A DNA stretch of 64,000 nt from Monarcha castaneiventris obscurior (lineage: Eukaryota > Chordata > Aves > Passeriformes > Monarchidae): positions 20,756,001 to 20,820,000 of the forward strand of contig JAMPIT010000059.1 of the NCBI GenBank assembly GCA_026261815.1. The letters are read 5' to 3'. Below the pieces are notes generated by a model. The model saw nothing but the letters and a program-made list of their open reading frames with translations. It was not told the DNA's origin and made no database searches. The translations under genes and the position numbers were made by a program. Of the stretch, positions 51,617 to 62,069 are shown piece by piece. Within the stretch, counting starts at the first letter, position 1; each line of letters begins with the position of its first letter.

Positions 51617-51881
51617 GATATGAACCTTAAAAATTTAGTAGACAGGTTGCATTAGTTGTTCATTTGCTTTAATTCTTCTAATTCATGTTCTCTTACCAGA
51701 TCAACAGCTGTGTTACCTCTTAATGAGGGTTACTGTGTGATTGGAGGACAGAAAATTGCATCCTTCATTCTACTGGAAAAACAAGTATATTCTCATACTG
51801 GCAGAAATTTTCGGCAGCCCCACATCTCTCCCTCTCTCTCCAAAAAACATTGTATATGTAGAATTTTATTTATTTTATTGG
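51617..51881. other. short unique spacer between two LTRs
   Basis: 265 bases of AT-rich sequence with no recognised element. Confidence 0.45.
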
Positions 51882-52330
51882 TGTCAAGGTTTAGGAATGG
51901 TGTTCTCCAAGTTAGTGTTCCCACTGAAATATTCCAAACCATGATCTGTTCACTCATTCTCCCCTTCTTCTTCTCCCTGTGAATGGATGGAGAGGAGAAC
52001 TGGGGGCACAAAATGAAAAGATTGATACAAGAACAATTTACTGCTAAGAGTAAGTAATACTTAAGAGTAATACACAAGAGTAAGAGATAAGTAAATGAAC
52101 ATTATCAGAAAAAATACGAATGACAGAGGGTAAGAAAGAGGCAAATGATTACCATAGAAACCCCCAACAATACCCAACCACTCCCTCCACAACACTGTGT
52201 GATCCAGAAGGGACGGCTTGCCCCCATCACCATCGGAGGAGGTGAGGAGGTTTAGAAGAACATCAGGGTCCTGGTCATGCTCCTCCTAGCTACTGCAAAA
52301 ACTAACTCTGTCCTGCCTAGAACTAGGGCA
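51882..52330 (-). mobile_element. ERV long terminal repeat, second family, minus strand
   Basis: On the minus strand it begins TGCCCTAGTTCTAGGCAGGA (52330 downward) and ends CCTAAACCTTGACA (51882). The outer bases form a weak terminal inverted repeat of the TGTCC...GGACA kind. The order of blocks matches a widespread songbird LTR: the 'aggagcatgaccaggaccct' U3 block, 'gtgttgtggagggagtggtt', a degenerate AGTAAA poly(A) signal (52042-52037), then 'tgtgcccccagttctcctct'. At 449 bp it looks close to full length. No sister LTR or gene remnant is nearby, so it is probably solo. No clean target-site duplication was seen. Confidence 0.82.
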
Positions 52331-52390
52331 GCTGTCCTACATTTATTTACTATGGATAACTTAAGGAATTAAAAATAAAAATCTTTGTTT

Positions 52391-52463
52391 ACAATCCTAT
52401 GGAAGATTTCAGTGTACTACAGAGAATACAATCCTATGGAAGATTTCAGTGTACTACAGAGAA
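52391..52463. repeat. 37-bp perfect tandem duplication
   Basis: The unit beginning ACAATCCTATGGAAGATTTC occupies 52391-52427 and is repeated at 52428-52463 with no mismatch over 36 bases. Such identity next to decayed repeats points to a recent local duplication, or to an assembly artefact. Confidence 0.95.
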
Positions 52464-53657
52464 CTGAAATGCTGTTTAAGTATTTATTCCAGCCATGTAA
52501 GTTATATTGGGTAGATGTTGTTGGCCTACTGAAATCACCACTGATTTGCATACCATATGGAAGAGATATTAGATTTTTTAAATTTGTTTAAAATTGGATG
52601 TTTACCAAAAGTTTAAAATCAAACTTTGGACTCAAAACTTGACCAAAAACAGGCAAAATTAGATTGTCAAGAGAAATCTTGCAAAATGTTATAATTAGAA
52701 AATAATTATTTAAAGCATTTATCAATCTCTAGCCAAAATTAGAAAGCCATATGAGTGTTTTAGATAGGGAGATACCTGATACTGTTTGTACAGGCCAAGA
52801 CAAACAAACCAAATATTTTGTAATGCCATTTTTATTTCAGTTTGAGGGGAAAAAATCTGAGCATTCTCCTTACACTGCTGACATGTTTAGTGTGCTTAAG
52901 AGCCATTCTTAATGACAGCAGTTACTTCTGCAGCTTAAATGTTTTCAATCACCTTTAATGTTCATTAAGCTGCATTAGGTGGCCTCTAACAAATGTGACC
53001 TGAAGAATACTGTAATCAATGATATATCAGGACTCCATCCAAAGGGTTCCTCCTTCTATTGTTACACTTTTACACAAAGAAAAGCACAGTAGTGCATTTG
53101 AAACCATTAATGCTCTATGACTGACAGCACTAACCCTTGTTTGTTTAAATTTAAAAAGACAAATTCAGACCGTAGATATCAGTATGAAAGCCTACTCACG
53201 CTGGTACATTGTAATAATTTACTAAGTACAAAACTGTGCTAATAATTCTCACTCTGCCCATACTTTAGTTAGAATATATGTATGGTGCTTTAGTAGAAAA
53301 TACTTTCATACTTATGAGACAAATCCAGAATATGGTTTCTTTGTTTAAAATGGTAGCAGCTATAATTCCAATTTACTGGAGAAGAGCAGCTTTCTCATGT
53401 ATATTCAGCCATTCACTGCTGGTTTTCAGTAAATCAACAAACAAACCAGTGAACAAGGGGCTGCTATGGCAAAGCCATAACTGAAAGGAACAAGAAAACC
53501 TTTCCTCAAATTGGACTATTTCCCAGTGAAATGCTATATTGCATAACAAAATGTCTGAAAGCCTTCTTTTAAATGTTCAGTTTTCAAACTTGAGTTTAAA
53601 ATAATGCTTATGCTTGAACCTGCTGCAAAGTAACTGTTCAGACATGCAGGTTCAGTA
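52464..53657. other. unique AT-rich DNA
   Basis: No repeat recognised. The stretch at about 52.87-53.17 kb is free of simple repeats and has spaced TAAT/ATTA motifs, a texture seen in conserved non-coding elements. This is only an impression. Confidence 0.35.
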
Positions 53658-54120
53658 AGAGACTGAACAGTCCCAACTCTCCCAGCCTGCCCTCATAAAT
53701 GAGATGCTCCAGTCCCATAATTGTCTTTGCCACCTTCTCCTGGACCCACTCTAGGAGTTCCATGTCTCTCTTGCACTGAGGAGCCCAGAACTGCACACAA
53801 TACTCCAAACATGGCCTCACCAGGGCTAAGTAGAGGCACTGGATCACCTTCCTCGACCTGCTGGCAATGCTCTTCCTAATGCATCCCAGGATACCTTTGG
53901 CCTTCTTGGCCACACTTCTGGCTCATGGCACCCAGGTCCCTCTCTGCAGAGCTGCTTTCCAGCAGATCGACCCCCAGCCTGTCCTGGTGCATGGGGTCAT
54001 TCTACACTAGGTACAGGACCCTGAATTTTCCTTGGTTGAATTTCAGATAATTCTTCTCTGCCCACCTCTCCAGTTTGTCGAAGTCCTTCTGAAGTTATGC
54101 AGCTGTTTCCCACTCTGCTT
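53658..54120 (-). repeat. CR1 LINE fragment, RT C-terminal region, lacking its 3' end
   Basis: The minus-strand frame 53638-53913 contains the well-conserved CR1 ORF2 motifs '[20 protein letters not shown]', '[20 protein letters not shown]' and '[11 protein letters not shown]'. Upstream RT sequence continues to about 54120 in a broken frame. A genuine CR1 insertion should carry the 3' UTR and octamer tail; both are missing at the 53658 side. The copy was therefore cut after insertion. Confidence 0.95.
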
Positions 54121-54305
54121 AAACATGTTATCCCAGAAGCACTATCACTGTGACTGATAGGCTTAATCTTGACCAGCAGTGGGTCCATCTTAGAGATGGC
54201 TGGCATTGGCTCTGTTGGACATGGAGGAAGCGTCTATCATCTTCTCACAGAATTCACCCCTGCTGCGCCTGCCCCAGATACCAAAACCTTGCCACACAAA
54301 TCCAC
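54121..54305 (-). mobile_element. ERV/LTR-type repeat fragment
   Basis: On the minus strand it reads 'tgtgtggcaaggttttggta', 'ttctgtgagaag', 'gtccaacagagccaatgcca', 'gatggacccactgctggtca' and 'gggataacatgttt'. The same blocks occur in the same order on the plus strand at 58600-58800. I recognise the sequence as a common avian retrovirus-like repeat, probably LTR or adjacent internal region, but cannot name it. It abuts the CR1 fragment at 54120. Confidence 0.65.
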
Positions 54306-57300
54306 CACAATTATGAAAATATATTGAAGGAAAATATTGCATGAATTATTGCTTGAGTGCTGAAAATGAGCATCAGATTCAGAGACTGGAGTATTCTTTC
54401 TCCTAAGAAGTTATAATTACTCCTTTTTTCAATATTAATTTTGTCTCTGGGGGTAAAATCAACACTATTTTTAACAGAAACACAGTATTGACTATTACAA
54501 CTTGACTTTGTTTTGGGATTTAAAGGGACTGAACCATTTCTTTTTATTTCTGGGGCCTGGGTATTTACTGAACTAGTAACTAAGCGTATGAGTGACTAGG
54601 ACAGATATTTTCTGAATTTTTTAGGGCAATAGATCCTGTTCTAGGCAACAATTAAGGTATTGAAACCTTGTTGTGTGACTGGGCTATGGGATTCTTAGAC
54701 TGGAATGGATCTGTAGTTTGGCTGACTATTTTTAAGCTTTTTAGTTCAAAACATGCTTGAATTACCTGAAATAACTCCAAAGCCAGATGAAGACAGAGTA
54801 TCCCTTTGCTAGCCTTAACAAAGGATATCTATTTAATTGGTACTGTATAGCACAGCCATTTTTTCATTGCATGACAATGTCACAACCTCTAAAAACAGTT
54901 CCCAACAATTGCAAAGGTATTTCAGGAGACTTTTTGATGGATATTCCAGGTATTTCAGGACACATTTGGATGAATAGCCTGAATTATACAGCAGCAAGCA
55001 AGGATGATTGAAAAACTCCTATCTCAGATAATTGTTTTAGCTTTTTAGTTGCTTCTTTCTTGGATGAGGTTGAACAGTGTTGGGGCAAGTGAACCTGTAC
55101 TCATAGGTTCTACTTCAGGCTTCTAACATGTTTTCTCCTTATCTTTCCTGGGAGCATGTGTTTCTGCTTCCAACTTAAAATCACCCTGAATGATATTCTA
55201 ACATGACTGCGTACTGAATATCTCCTGGCCACCATAGTCTTTGCCTTCTCTCTAAAATAAAAATATTAGTAATTTTCCTCCTCTCATGCTCCTCTATGAC
55301 TGGGGTATTAAAAAGGAGGCCTGTCAATTCTGAATGCAAACCTCCCCCATAATAGAGTTTTTAACCCATGTTACTATTCTTGTGTTGTGAAAATAAAGTA
55401 AATTGGATTGGGTTTTTTATAGCACATAGATACCCTAATTTTTTACTTTAAAGAATATTGATTTCTAATTTATTAACCGCTATATATGAAATGGGTACTT
55501 TGTTTCTCCTTTTAAGGTTAAAAAACAGATGGATTTTTAGAGGTGCTGCATGATTGCAGCTCCTACTGAAACTGAAAGCAATTTTCATAATATCATGCTG
55601 GCACAGAAGCATATGTTATTAAGATCACAGAATGGATGTTGCTGTTCAGAAATAACTTCTGTTGCCAAAGAGGGAAGAATTTGGAAGAGGGAAATGAAAC
55701 TGTTATTTCTTTGTGGCTTATTGTGTGGTATCTCTTCCTAGCACAATAACAGTTCATAAAGAGGTGAAAAATTGCAGATAGTTTGCTTTTCTAGCTTTCC
55801 TGAGCTTTATATTTGATATAATTGTATTTATCTTTTCTAGGCTAAATCACAAAAATTGAGTGAAATGTGCTTCACACAAACATTATTTTCTTATTCTGCC
55901 CCCAACAGGAGGGACCTACCTCACCCCCAAAAGCTCCCACTTCAAATTACCCTCAGAAACTTGCATCATTAGAAATTCATATATCTTCCCTGATTATTAT
56001 TTCAAGAAAACTAATCTCTTCACACAAATTTCTCTCTGACTTGAAAACAAGGATGTGCCCTTCATCTGTTTTCACAATCAGTGCCAAAATCCAGGAATTT
56101 TCAATTCAGCATAAGATACCCATGTGGGCAGTAGGAGCTAATAGAAAGAGTGGACCTTTACTGTACAACCTGCTGTCAATATCTTGTCTGTGCCTGCTCT
56201 TCCTTTATCCACCTCACTCTCTTCACTCTGTGGAGACAATAGCTGGTTAACCATCTGAAAGTGTATTTCTCTCCTGGTTCCCCTGACCCTAAATGATGAG
56301 AACAGCCACTCTCGAGGGTACGATTGCTTCAAATTTTTGATGTTATCACCAGTAGCTTTTTTGCAAAATCTGTAAGATAGTGAGATAGCCTTGAGAAAAC
56401 AGAAATATATATAATGCTGCAAAGCGCCCAGATGCTGTGAGAGATGTAACTTGTCCAGTGGTGTTGAATGAACCACCAACAAAGTGAAGCCTCAGAACAG
56501 CACTTACTAGGAGTAGAAGATACACAGAGGACACTGCTTTTGCAGTGGTTCTCCAGTCTCCCCTCTTGTTGTGATAGACAAGATTTTTCGAATTTTTGGT
56601 CATTTGGGACAGTACCATAATTATTATTTACATTGAGATTTCTTTTACACTTTTATTTCTTTTCACCACATTAACTTGCTAACCTTCAATTCTTTTTTCT
56701 TGGTATTCATGTTTCTTTTTCTTTCTTCTGTTATCCCAGCTTCTATTTTTTTCAATCAATTTTGTTTTAGCTTCAGTGGAAATAAACACAGTAGGAAGTA
56801 AATTCTCTGAGACAATTACCATCCTTTCTACTTGTGCAAAAAGCCTAGCACTTATTATGTTTTATGTAACTTAGCAAGACTGATTTTCTGGAAGTACAAG
56901 TGAAAGGTATGCTGAATTATATTAAGGAAGAATTGGCAATCTTACATCTGGCACTATTACTGCATTGCATCACAAAAGTAAAAATATGCAGTTGCACAGC
57001 TCTTCTTTCTCCTTTCCCCCTACTTCCCGCACCACCGAAAATGGAACTGACATTGCAAATAGTGTTGTGAGTTATTATTATACCTATTTTCACCATTTTC
57101 ATAGGACTGCCTTCAGATATGAAATATTAATGTTTCTTTAAAAATACAAGAAATCCTCAATGTTTTTGTAATATGACTCCCTCCTTTGTTCTAAATACAT
57201 TAACAGAATAATAAAAGTACATCATATTTAAACAATGATATTTAGCTAAGAATTGTGGATGAACACTATCAAAAGGCTTCATTATCTACCCACTTGACAA

Positions 57301-58599
57301 TCAATTATCAAGCTTATATCAAAAGAGCAAAACAGAATCTGAGTTTTGAAAATATTAATTCCAAATGTAATTAACAATATTGAGGTATGCTCAGCTGTAA
57401 GAGATCATAAAGATTGCTGTTTTCTAGACTAATCCAAAAAAATTCCCTTCCTCTGAGATAAAATATATTAACATTAATGTTGGTGTCATTCAAAAGAGTT
57501 GAACTTCTGGGGCTTCAAACCCGTATTTTGAAATATTCATACAAGTGCTCTCAAAGTCAATAGACGTTTTTCTATTTGCTTTAATGATGTGAAACCTGGG
57601 CCCTAGTTTTCTGATAAGAGATATTTTCAGGTGATATAAAAAGCCTGAGAATTTTATGGACTTATAACTAATTTTATGGGACTAATATAATACACTGAAC
57701 AGATGTTTTAGCATAGTAGATTCTGCATTATTTTAATCTGTATTGCTTTCCTAATGTTTAATATAATGTACATCTATATTTAAATGTGCTAAATAGCATC
57801 GTATAGCTGTAAGAATAACTTGAAAGTGTGTAGTATTGCTGGATACAAGCCATCTCAGCAATAACACCCTGTTGTTTCGCTCTCCACATGATCACACATT
57901 GTTCTATTTCTGACTTATTTTTCATAATCATCATTCACATCTGTAAAAACCGATGTGGGTGATATCTTTCTGAGGGCTGCTGTTACATTTGGTTGCAATG
58001 AAAGCTGTATAAGCAGTCTACTGTATAACTGCCCTAACAGAGAGCAAAGTCTAACTCCACAAGAGTTCAGCTATATGAATCATACTGCATTATTTGGCCC
58101 TCCATTGTAATAGACCAAAAAGCATAGTCCCTTTTATTGCTCTCATCTTCCAGAAAATATAATTTAAGCAGTAAGAAGGAAATCTTAATGAAAAGAACTG
58201 ATGCATATATTGACCCCTTACTTTTGAAACAGTAAATAAAGATGTTTTTTGTATAACCTACAGAGTTTTCCACATCTTCAGGAAACTTGCTAGAGCCATG
58301 TAGAGAGCAGAGATGCATTTAGCCACCCTGGTCTCCAAGAAGAACGGAAGAACTACCAGGCTGAATAAATACTTCTCGTTACTGCTGTTCTTTGATGTCC
58401 TCAGTCTTGAGGGACTTTGCAGATGCAATGCAACAGTTGTCTCTCCTCCTACTCTATGTAGGTTGCTCATGAGAAAATGAGGTTATGTTTCTATTTCTAG
58501 AAGTCTGTCTGTGAAATGTTTCCTTTCTTGAGACATGATATTGCCAAGGATCTTTGGTACATGGTTTTCATAGAAAGTTATTTCAAACCTGAATGATAG
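54306..58599. other. unique AT-rich DNA
   Basis: Nothing recognised apart from the short duplication at 54.9 kb. The plus-strand frame 55867-56250 (127 codons) and the overlapping minus-strand frames at 56.1-56.6 kb match no family I know. Confidence 0.35.
54914..54970. repeat. imperfect tandem duplication, about 33-bp unit
   Basis: AGGTATTTCAGGAGA (54914) recurs as AGGTATTTCAGGACA (54947), and the following bases keep partial similarity. Confidence 0.65.
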
Positions 58600-58870
58600 A
58601 TATTTTTATTGGGTTTATGTGGAAAGATTTTAGTAGCAAGAGGCTGCAGAGGTGGATTCTGTGCCAAGAGAGAGCTGCCCCTGTGTTGTACAGGGCCAGT
58701 TCCACCTGGCTCCAAAACAGACCTGCTGGTAGACAAAGCTGAGCCCATCAGCTCAGCTGATGGCACCAGAAGGCTGATGGCACCTCTATCATAATATATA
58801 AATAAGGGTGAAAAACTCTCTGCAGCAATTGTGACAGAGAGAAGTTTAGATACTGTTCCAGAGTCCATCA
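58600..58870 (+). mobile_element. ERV/LTR-type repeat fragment
   Basis: This is the same family as 54121-54305, in the opposite orientation: 'gggtttatgtggaaagattt', 'gtggattctgtg', 'cccctgtgttgtacagggcc', 'acctgctggtagacaaagct', 'gagcccatcagc' and 'ataatatataaataaggg'. The last stretch (about 58791-58808) could be a TATA box, with leader-like purine-rich sequence after it. A local palindrome (58745-58763, nine-base arms around one base) and a duplicated 'gctgatggcacc' lie inside. The open frames on both strands are not recognisable proteins. Confidence 0.65.
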
Positions 58871-59548
58871 TTTACTCTTGTTCCAGGGTGTGTGTTTCTG
58901 ATGTTGAAATTTTTAATAAAATTTTTAGCTTTCTTCAAATCAGATTTTACTTACAGGAATTTTGTCTTTTGGTACCTATGTAGCTATTTCCAAGGGCTTT
59001 CTAATTGCCTTGTTATTTCTCCTGAGAATACCTTGAATTTCACTCATTATTAGGAAGAAAATAATAGCTTGGGATACAGACAAGTTTTTGTTTAATCTTA
59101 TTGGAAGAGCAATGTTAATTTTATTGCTGTATAGACTGCACTTTACAAATTAAGACTATGATGTTTGCACATGACTTTCTTTTCTCCATCTGGCATGCCT
59201 GCTTTCTGGAAGATTTTCAGAAAATGCTGAGATTTCAAGAGTAAATTATAATTACCATGAACCTTTCTATCAGCATGAAAAATATCCCTGCATAGCGTGT
59301 ATGTCATGAACCATTACCATAACAGTCTAAACCAGGCCCATGAAAATCAAATTTCTTGGGTTTGTGTTTTTTTTGATACCTTGGAATGTCTCTGTCTTAA
59401 AGCTTGGGATGGTCCAGGGAGTTTATTTTCTTTGAGTGACATTTCCACAATAATTCTACATTGTCATAATTTTCCTTGTACCACATCAATGTCACTAACT
59501 TCAGTGGGAGGAGATCTGTGTGCAAAGAAGTTGGGGGAAAAAATTTCT
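58871..59548. other. unique AT-rich DNA
   Basis: Nothing recognised. Confidence 0.45.
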
Positions 59549-59690
59549 CCTTCCTTCCTTCCTTCCTTCCTTCCTTCCTTCCTTCCTTCCTTCCTTCCTT
59601 CCTTCCTTCCTTCCTTCCTTCCTTCCTTCCTTCCTTCCTTCCTTCCTTCCTTCCTTCCTTCCTTCCTTCCCTCCCTCCCTCCCTCCCTCT
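59549..59690. repeat. (CCTT)n microsatellite with (CCCT)n extension
   Basis: About 30 uninterrupted CCTT units (59549-59670) pass into about five CCCT units (to 59690). The strand is pure pyrimidine, with a pure purine complement. Long frames of serine/phenylalanine/leucine/proline on the plus strand and lysine/glutamate/glycine/arginine on the minus strand are translations of the repeat, not genes. Confidence 0.98.
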
Positions 59691-61111
59691 TTTCTTTTTC
59701 TTTCATTACAAAACCTTCTTTTTTTGAACATATGGAATGAAATGCTTTTCCACATTTATCATTTAGCATCATTAGCAAAGTTAAATACAAACCGGAGAAA
59801 ACCCTGCTGTAATGTAAAATAACTAACATCAAAAAGTAAAACAGGATTAGATTTAGGCTGTGTTTTAGTGAGCATTTCAGCCTGAAGCCAGAAATCACTC
59901 CTTTTTTAGTACACACTGCAAAGACAAGTGTGTGTGCCTTTATTTAGAATGGCCAACTATTCTCAAACAGCAACATGAATTTGAGTGCATAGATGGAACT
60001 GAAGATAAATATAAACACAGGACCCCAAACTGGGCAATGCTTTCAAAAATCATAAAAGTGATTTTAAAATCAATTTGGTATTTGATCAAATTCCACTTTA
60101 GGTTTTAGAAGATGGAATTGAAATGCTGAGACCGCTTGGTGAGATAAAATCCTCGTAACAAAAGGTCTGCAGTTTGAGTGCTACACTACGTTTTTCTTTA
60201 GAACACAAAAATAAGTTATATGGCTCGGACATGCAGTCTGTGCACCACAGTGCTTTGGCTGAGCCTGCCAAATAATTTGTGATGATTACCTTTCTGAATT
60301 TCTCTGGTGGATTTTTTTTTTGTTTGATTTTTTTTGTATTTTGTATTTGAAGTTCTTTATTGCAGCTTTAGTTATTTAAATGTGGGTTTCAGCCTGCTAT
60401 GAGAGATGGATGAACACACATGATTATTGCCACAGGAGCTTCCCTGGTAAGAGAAGTATGACTGTGAATCCCAGATGCGGGTGCTGGTCCTGCTTTTGGC
60501 TGTTGAGAATTCTCACATCTTATCACAGTTAATGAGATACATAAAAATTCATTTTCCATCCTTTACATAAGAGGAGGACTCATGGTTGGTTAATAATGGT
60601 TGCCCTGTTAATATTGACTGGAGGTGTAACTTCTGTGGAGCACTAAAGTCTTACTGTATGTTTCCCTGTCCACTTTCCATGTACATAGGGCAAAGACCAC
60701 CCTGGTCCCAGATATTATTAGCACTGTGCAGTTCTGTTTAAGAGTAAAACCATAGTGAAGATGGTGAGCAAACTACAGACAGAGCCACAGCACAGCAGAA
60801 TGTAACTTGCTTTGTCAAGAGGTAGGAAGAAATGTAGGGCCTGTTGAACCCAATGTTCTGCCAACTGCTGGACCCATGGAAGATGAAGGCGAGGAATGTA
60901 CATTGTGGGGTGCATAAATTGCACTCCTTTTTCTCTCTAGCAGAAGAGGAGAACAATTACTTCATCCCTTCCTGCAGTAACTGCATCTCTACTCTCTGAC
61001 TAATGTTTATGAGCTCAGAATTCTATTTATATTTGAAATGGCCCTTCCAGTTGCCAAGTATGGTTGAACTCTGATCAATAAATTAAACAAAGAATAAGCA
61101 TCAGGGGTAGG

Positions 61112-61150
61112 GTGATAGATAAACAGATTAATAGATTGATAGATGAATAA
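61112..61150. repeat. imperfect GATA/GATT-rich tract
   Basis: Scattered GATA, GATT and GATG units, not a clean array. Confidence 0.5.
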
Positions 61151-61375
61151 ACTATGCAAATGTATAAGTTTAATTTGCTCAGAAAACCAAAGTAAAATAA
61201 TGTCTATAGATATTTAAGGAGCATACTAACCAACAGTTTTAGTAGTAGGATGAGCATTTGTTCATGTTAAGAGAGTATGTGTGTCTGTAGAACAAACTAC
61301 TTGACAAGGGCCATTAAATTTCTATGAAATGTTATTCTGAACTAATATCATCCAGAGGACACACAAAACATACAC

Positions 61376-61422
61376 AAAAAAAAAAAAAAGAAAAAAAAAG
61401 AAGGAAAGAAAAAAAAGAAAAA
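61376..61422. repeat. A-rich tract
   Basis: Runs of A interrupted by single or paired G. No SINE or processed copy was identified upstream. Confidence 0.85.
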
Positions 61423-62019
61423 TCCCAGTGCTTGAACAAATGGCAAGGCATGTGGAAAGAGCCTTGAGGCTCACACCTGAACACACACTGAATTTACAAA
61501 TTACTCTTTTGGAGCAGTAGAACAACAGGAGTAAATATTCAAAGCTTTCAGGATTTTCAGAAAGAGAAATCACTAATTTCAGATGAAGTCATTGTGTGCT
61601 GGGGAAATCAAACTCTATGGACATCCCTTACTTTATTTGTTTGCTAGAATGACTTATTCTCATGTACAAAATAAATTGCATGCAAATAGATCCCAAGACC
61701 TCTTCCAGGTTTTAACAGCTTTCCTACATATCCAACATATATAATAATAGTCACAATCTGACATCTTTAAAGATGTTCATGGGTGTTAAATTAAAAACTT
61801 CATTGGAAACTGGAAAATATGTCATCTTAACAGGCTGAAGTTCGGCAGGTTGACTGAAGCTCAGCTCTACCATTCACCTACTAGTATGTAAATGTGATTC
61901 CTCATTGGACAATCAAGCTGTAAAAGCAGGCAGACCTGGCTTTCTGTTTCAGTCAAAGAGGTCATACAACTAGGATGAAGTGTCTCATTTAAAAGCCTAG
62001 CTTCATGCCTACCAGACTA

Positions 62020-62069
62020 AAAACTCCATTTGTTATGGAGTTTTATGTCTGTGTCCAGGGACACAGACA
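62020..62069. repeat. two adjacent perfect hairpins
   Basis: Hairpin 1 has arms AAAACTCCAT (62020-62029) and ATGGAGTTTT (62035-62044) with a 5-nt loop. Hairpin 2 starts two bases after hairpin 1 ends, with 11-base arms at 62046-62056 (TGTCTGTGTCC) and 62059-62069 (GGACACAGACA) and a 2-nt spacer. Both are perfect. No known repeat or RNA family was recognised around them. Confidence 0.9.

Larger units (their letters stand above)
59691..62019. other. unique AT-rich DNA
   Basis: Nothing recognised except simple repeats. Confidence 0.4.

Noticed and set aside
55867..56250. 127-codon plus-strand frame
   Set aside because: No recognisable domain, and competing frames lie on the other strand. Length is within chance.
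59297..59916. Frames of 83-150 codons with repeating Leu-Pro-Ser-Phe or Lys-Glu-Gly-Arg
   Set aside because: Translations of the (CCTT)n microsatellite.
61376..61422. A-rich tract considered as the tail of a SINE or processed pseudogene
   Set aside because: No body sequence upstream and no target-site duplication seen.
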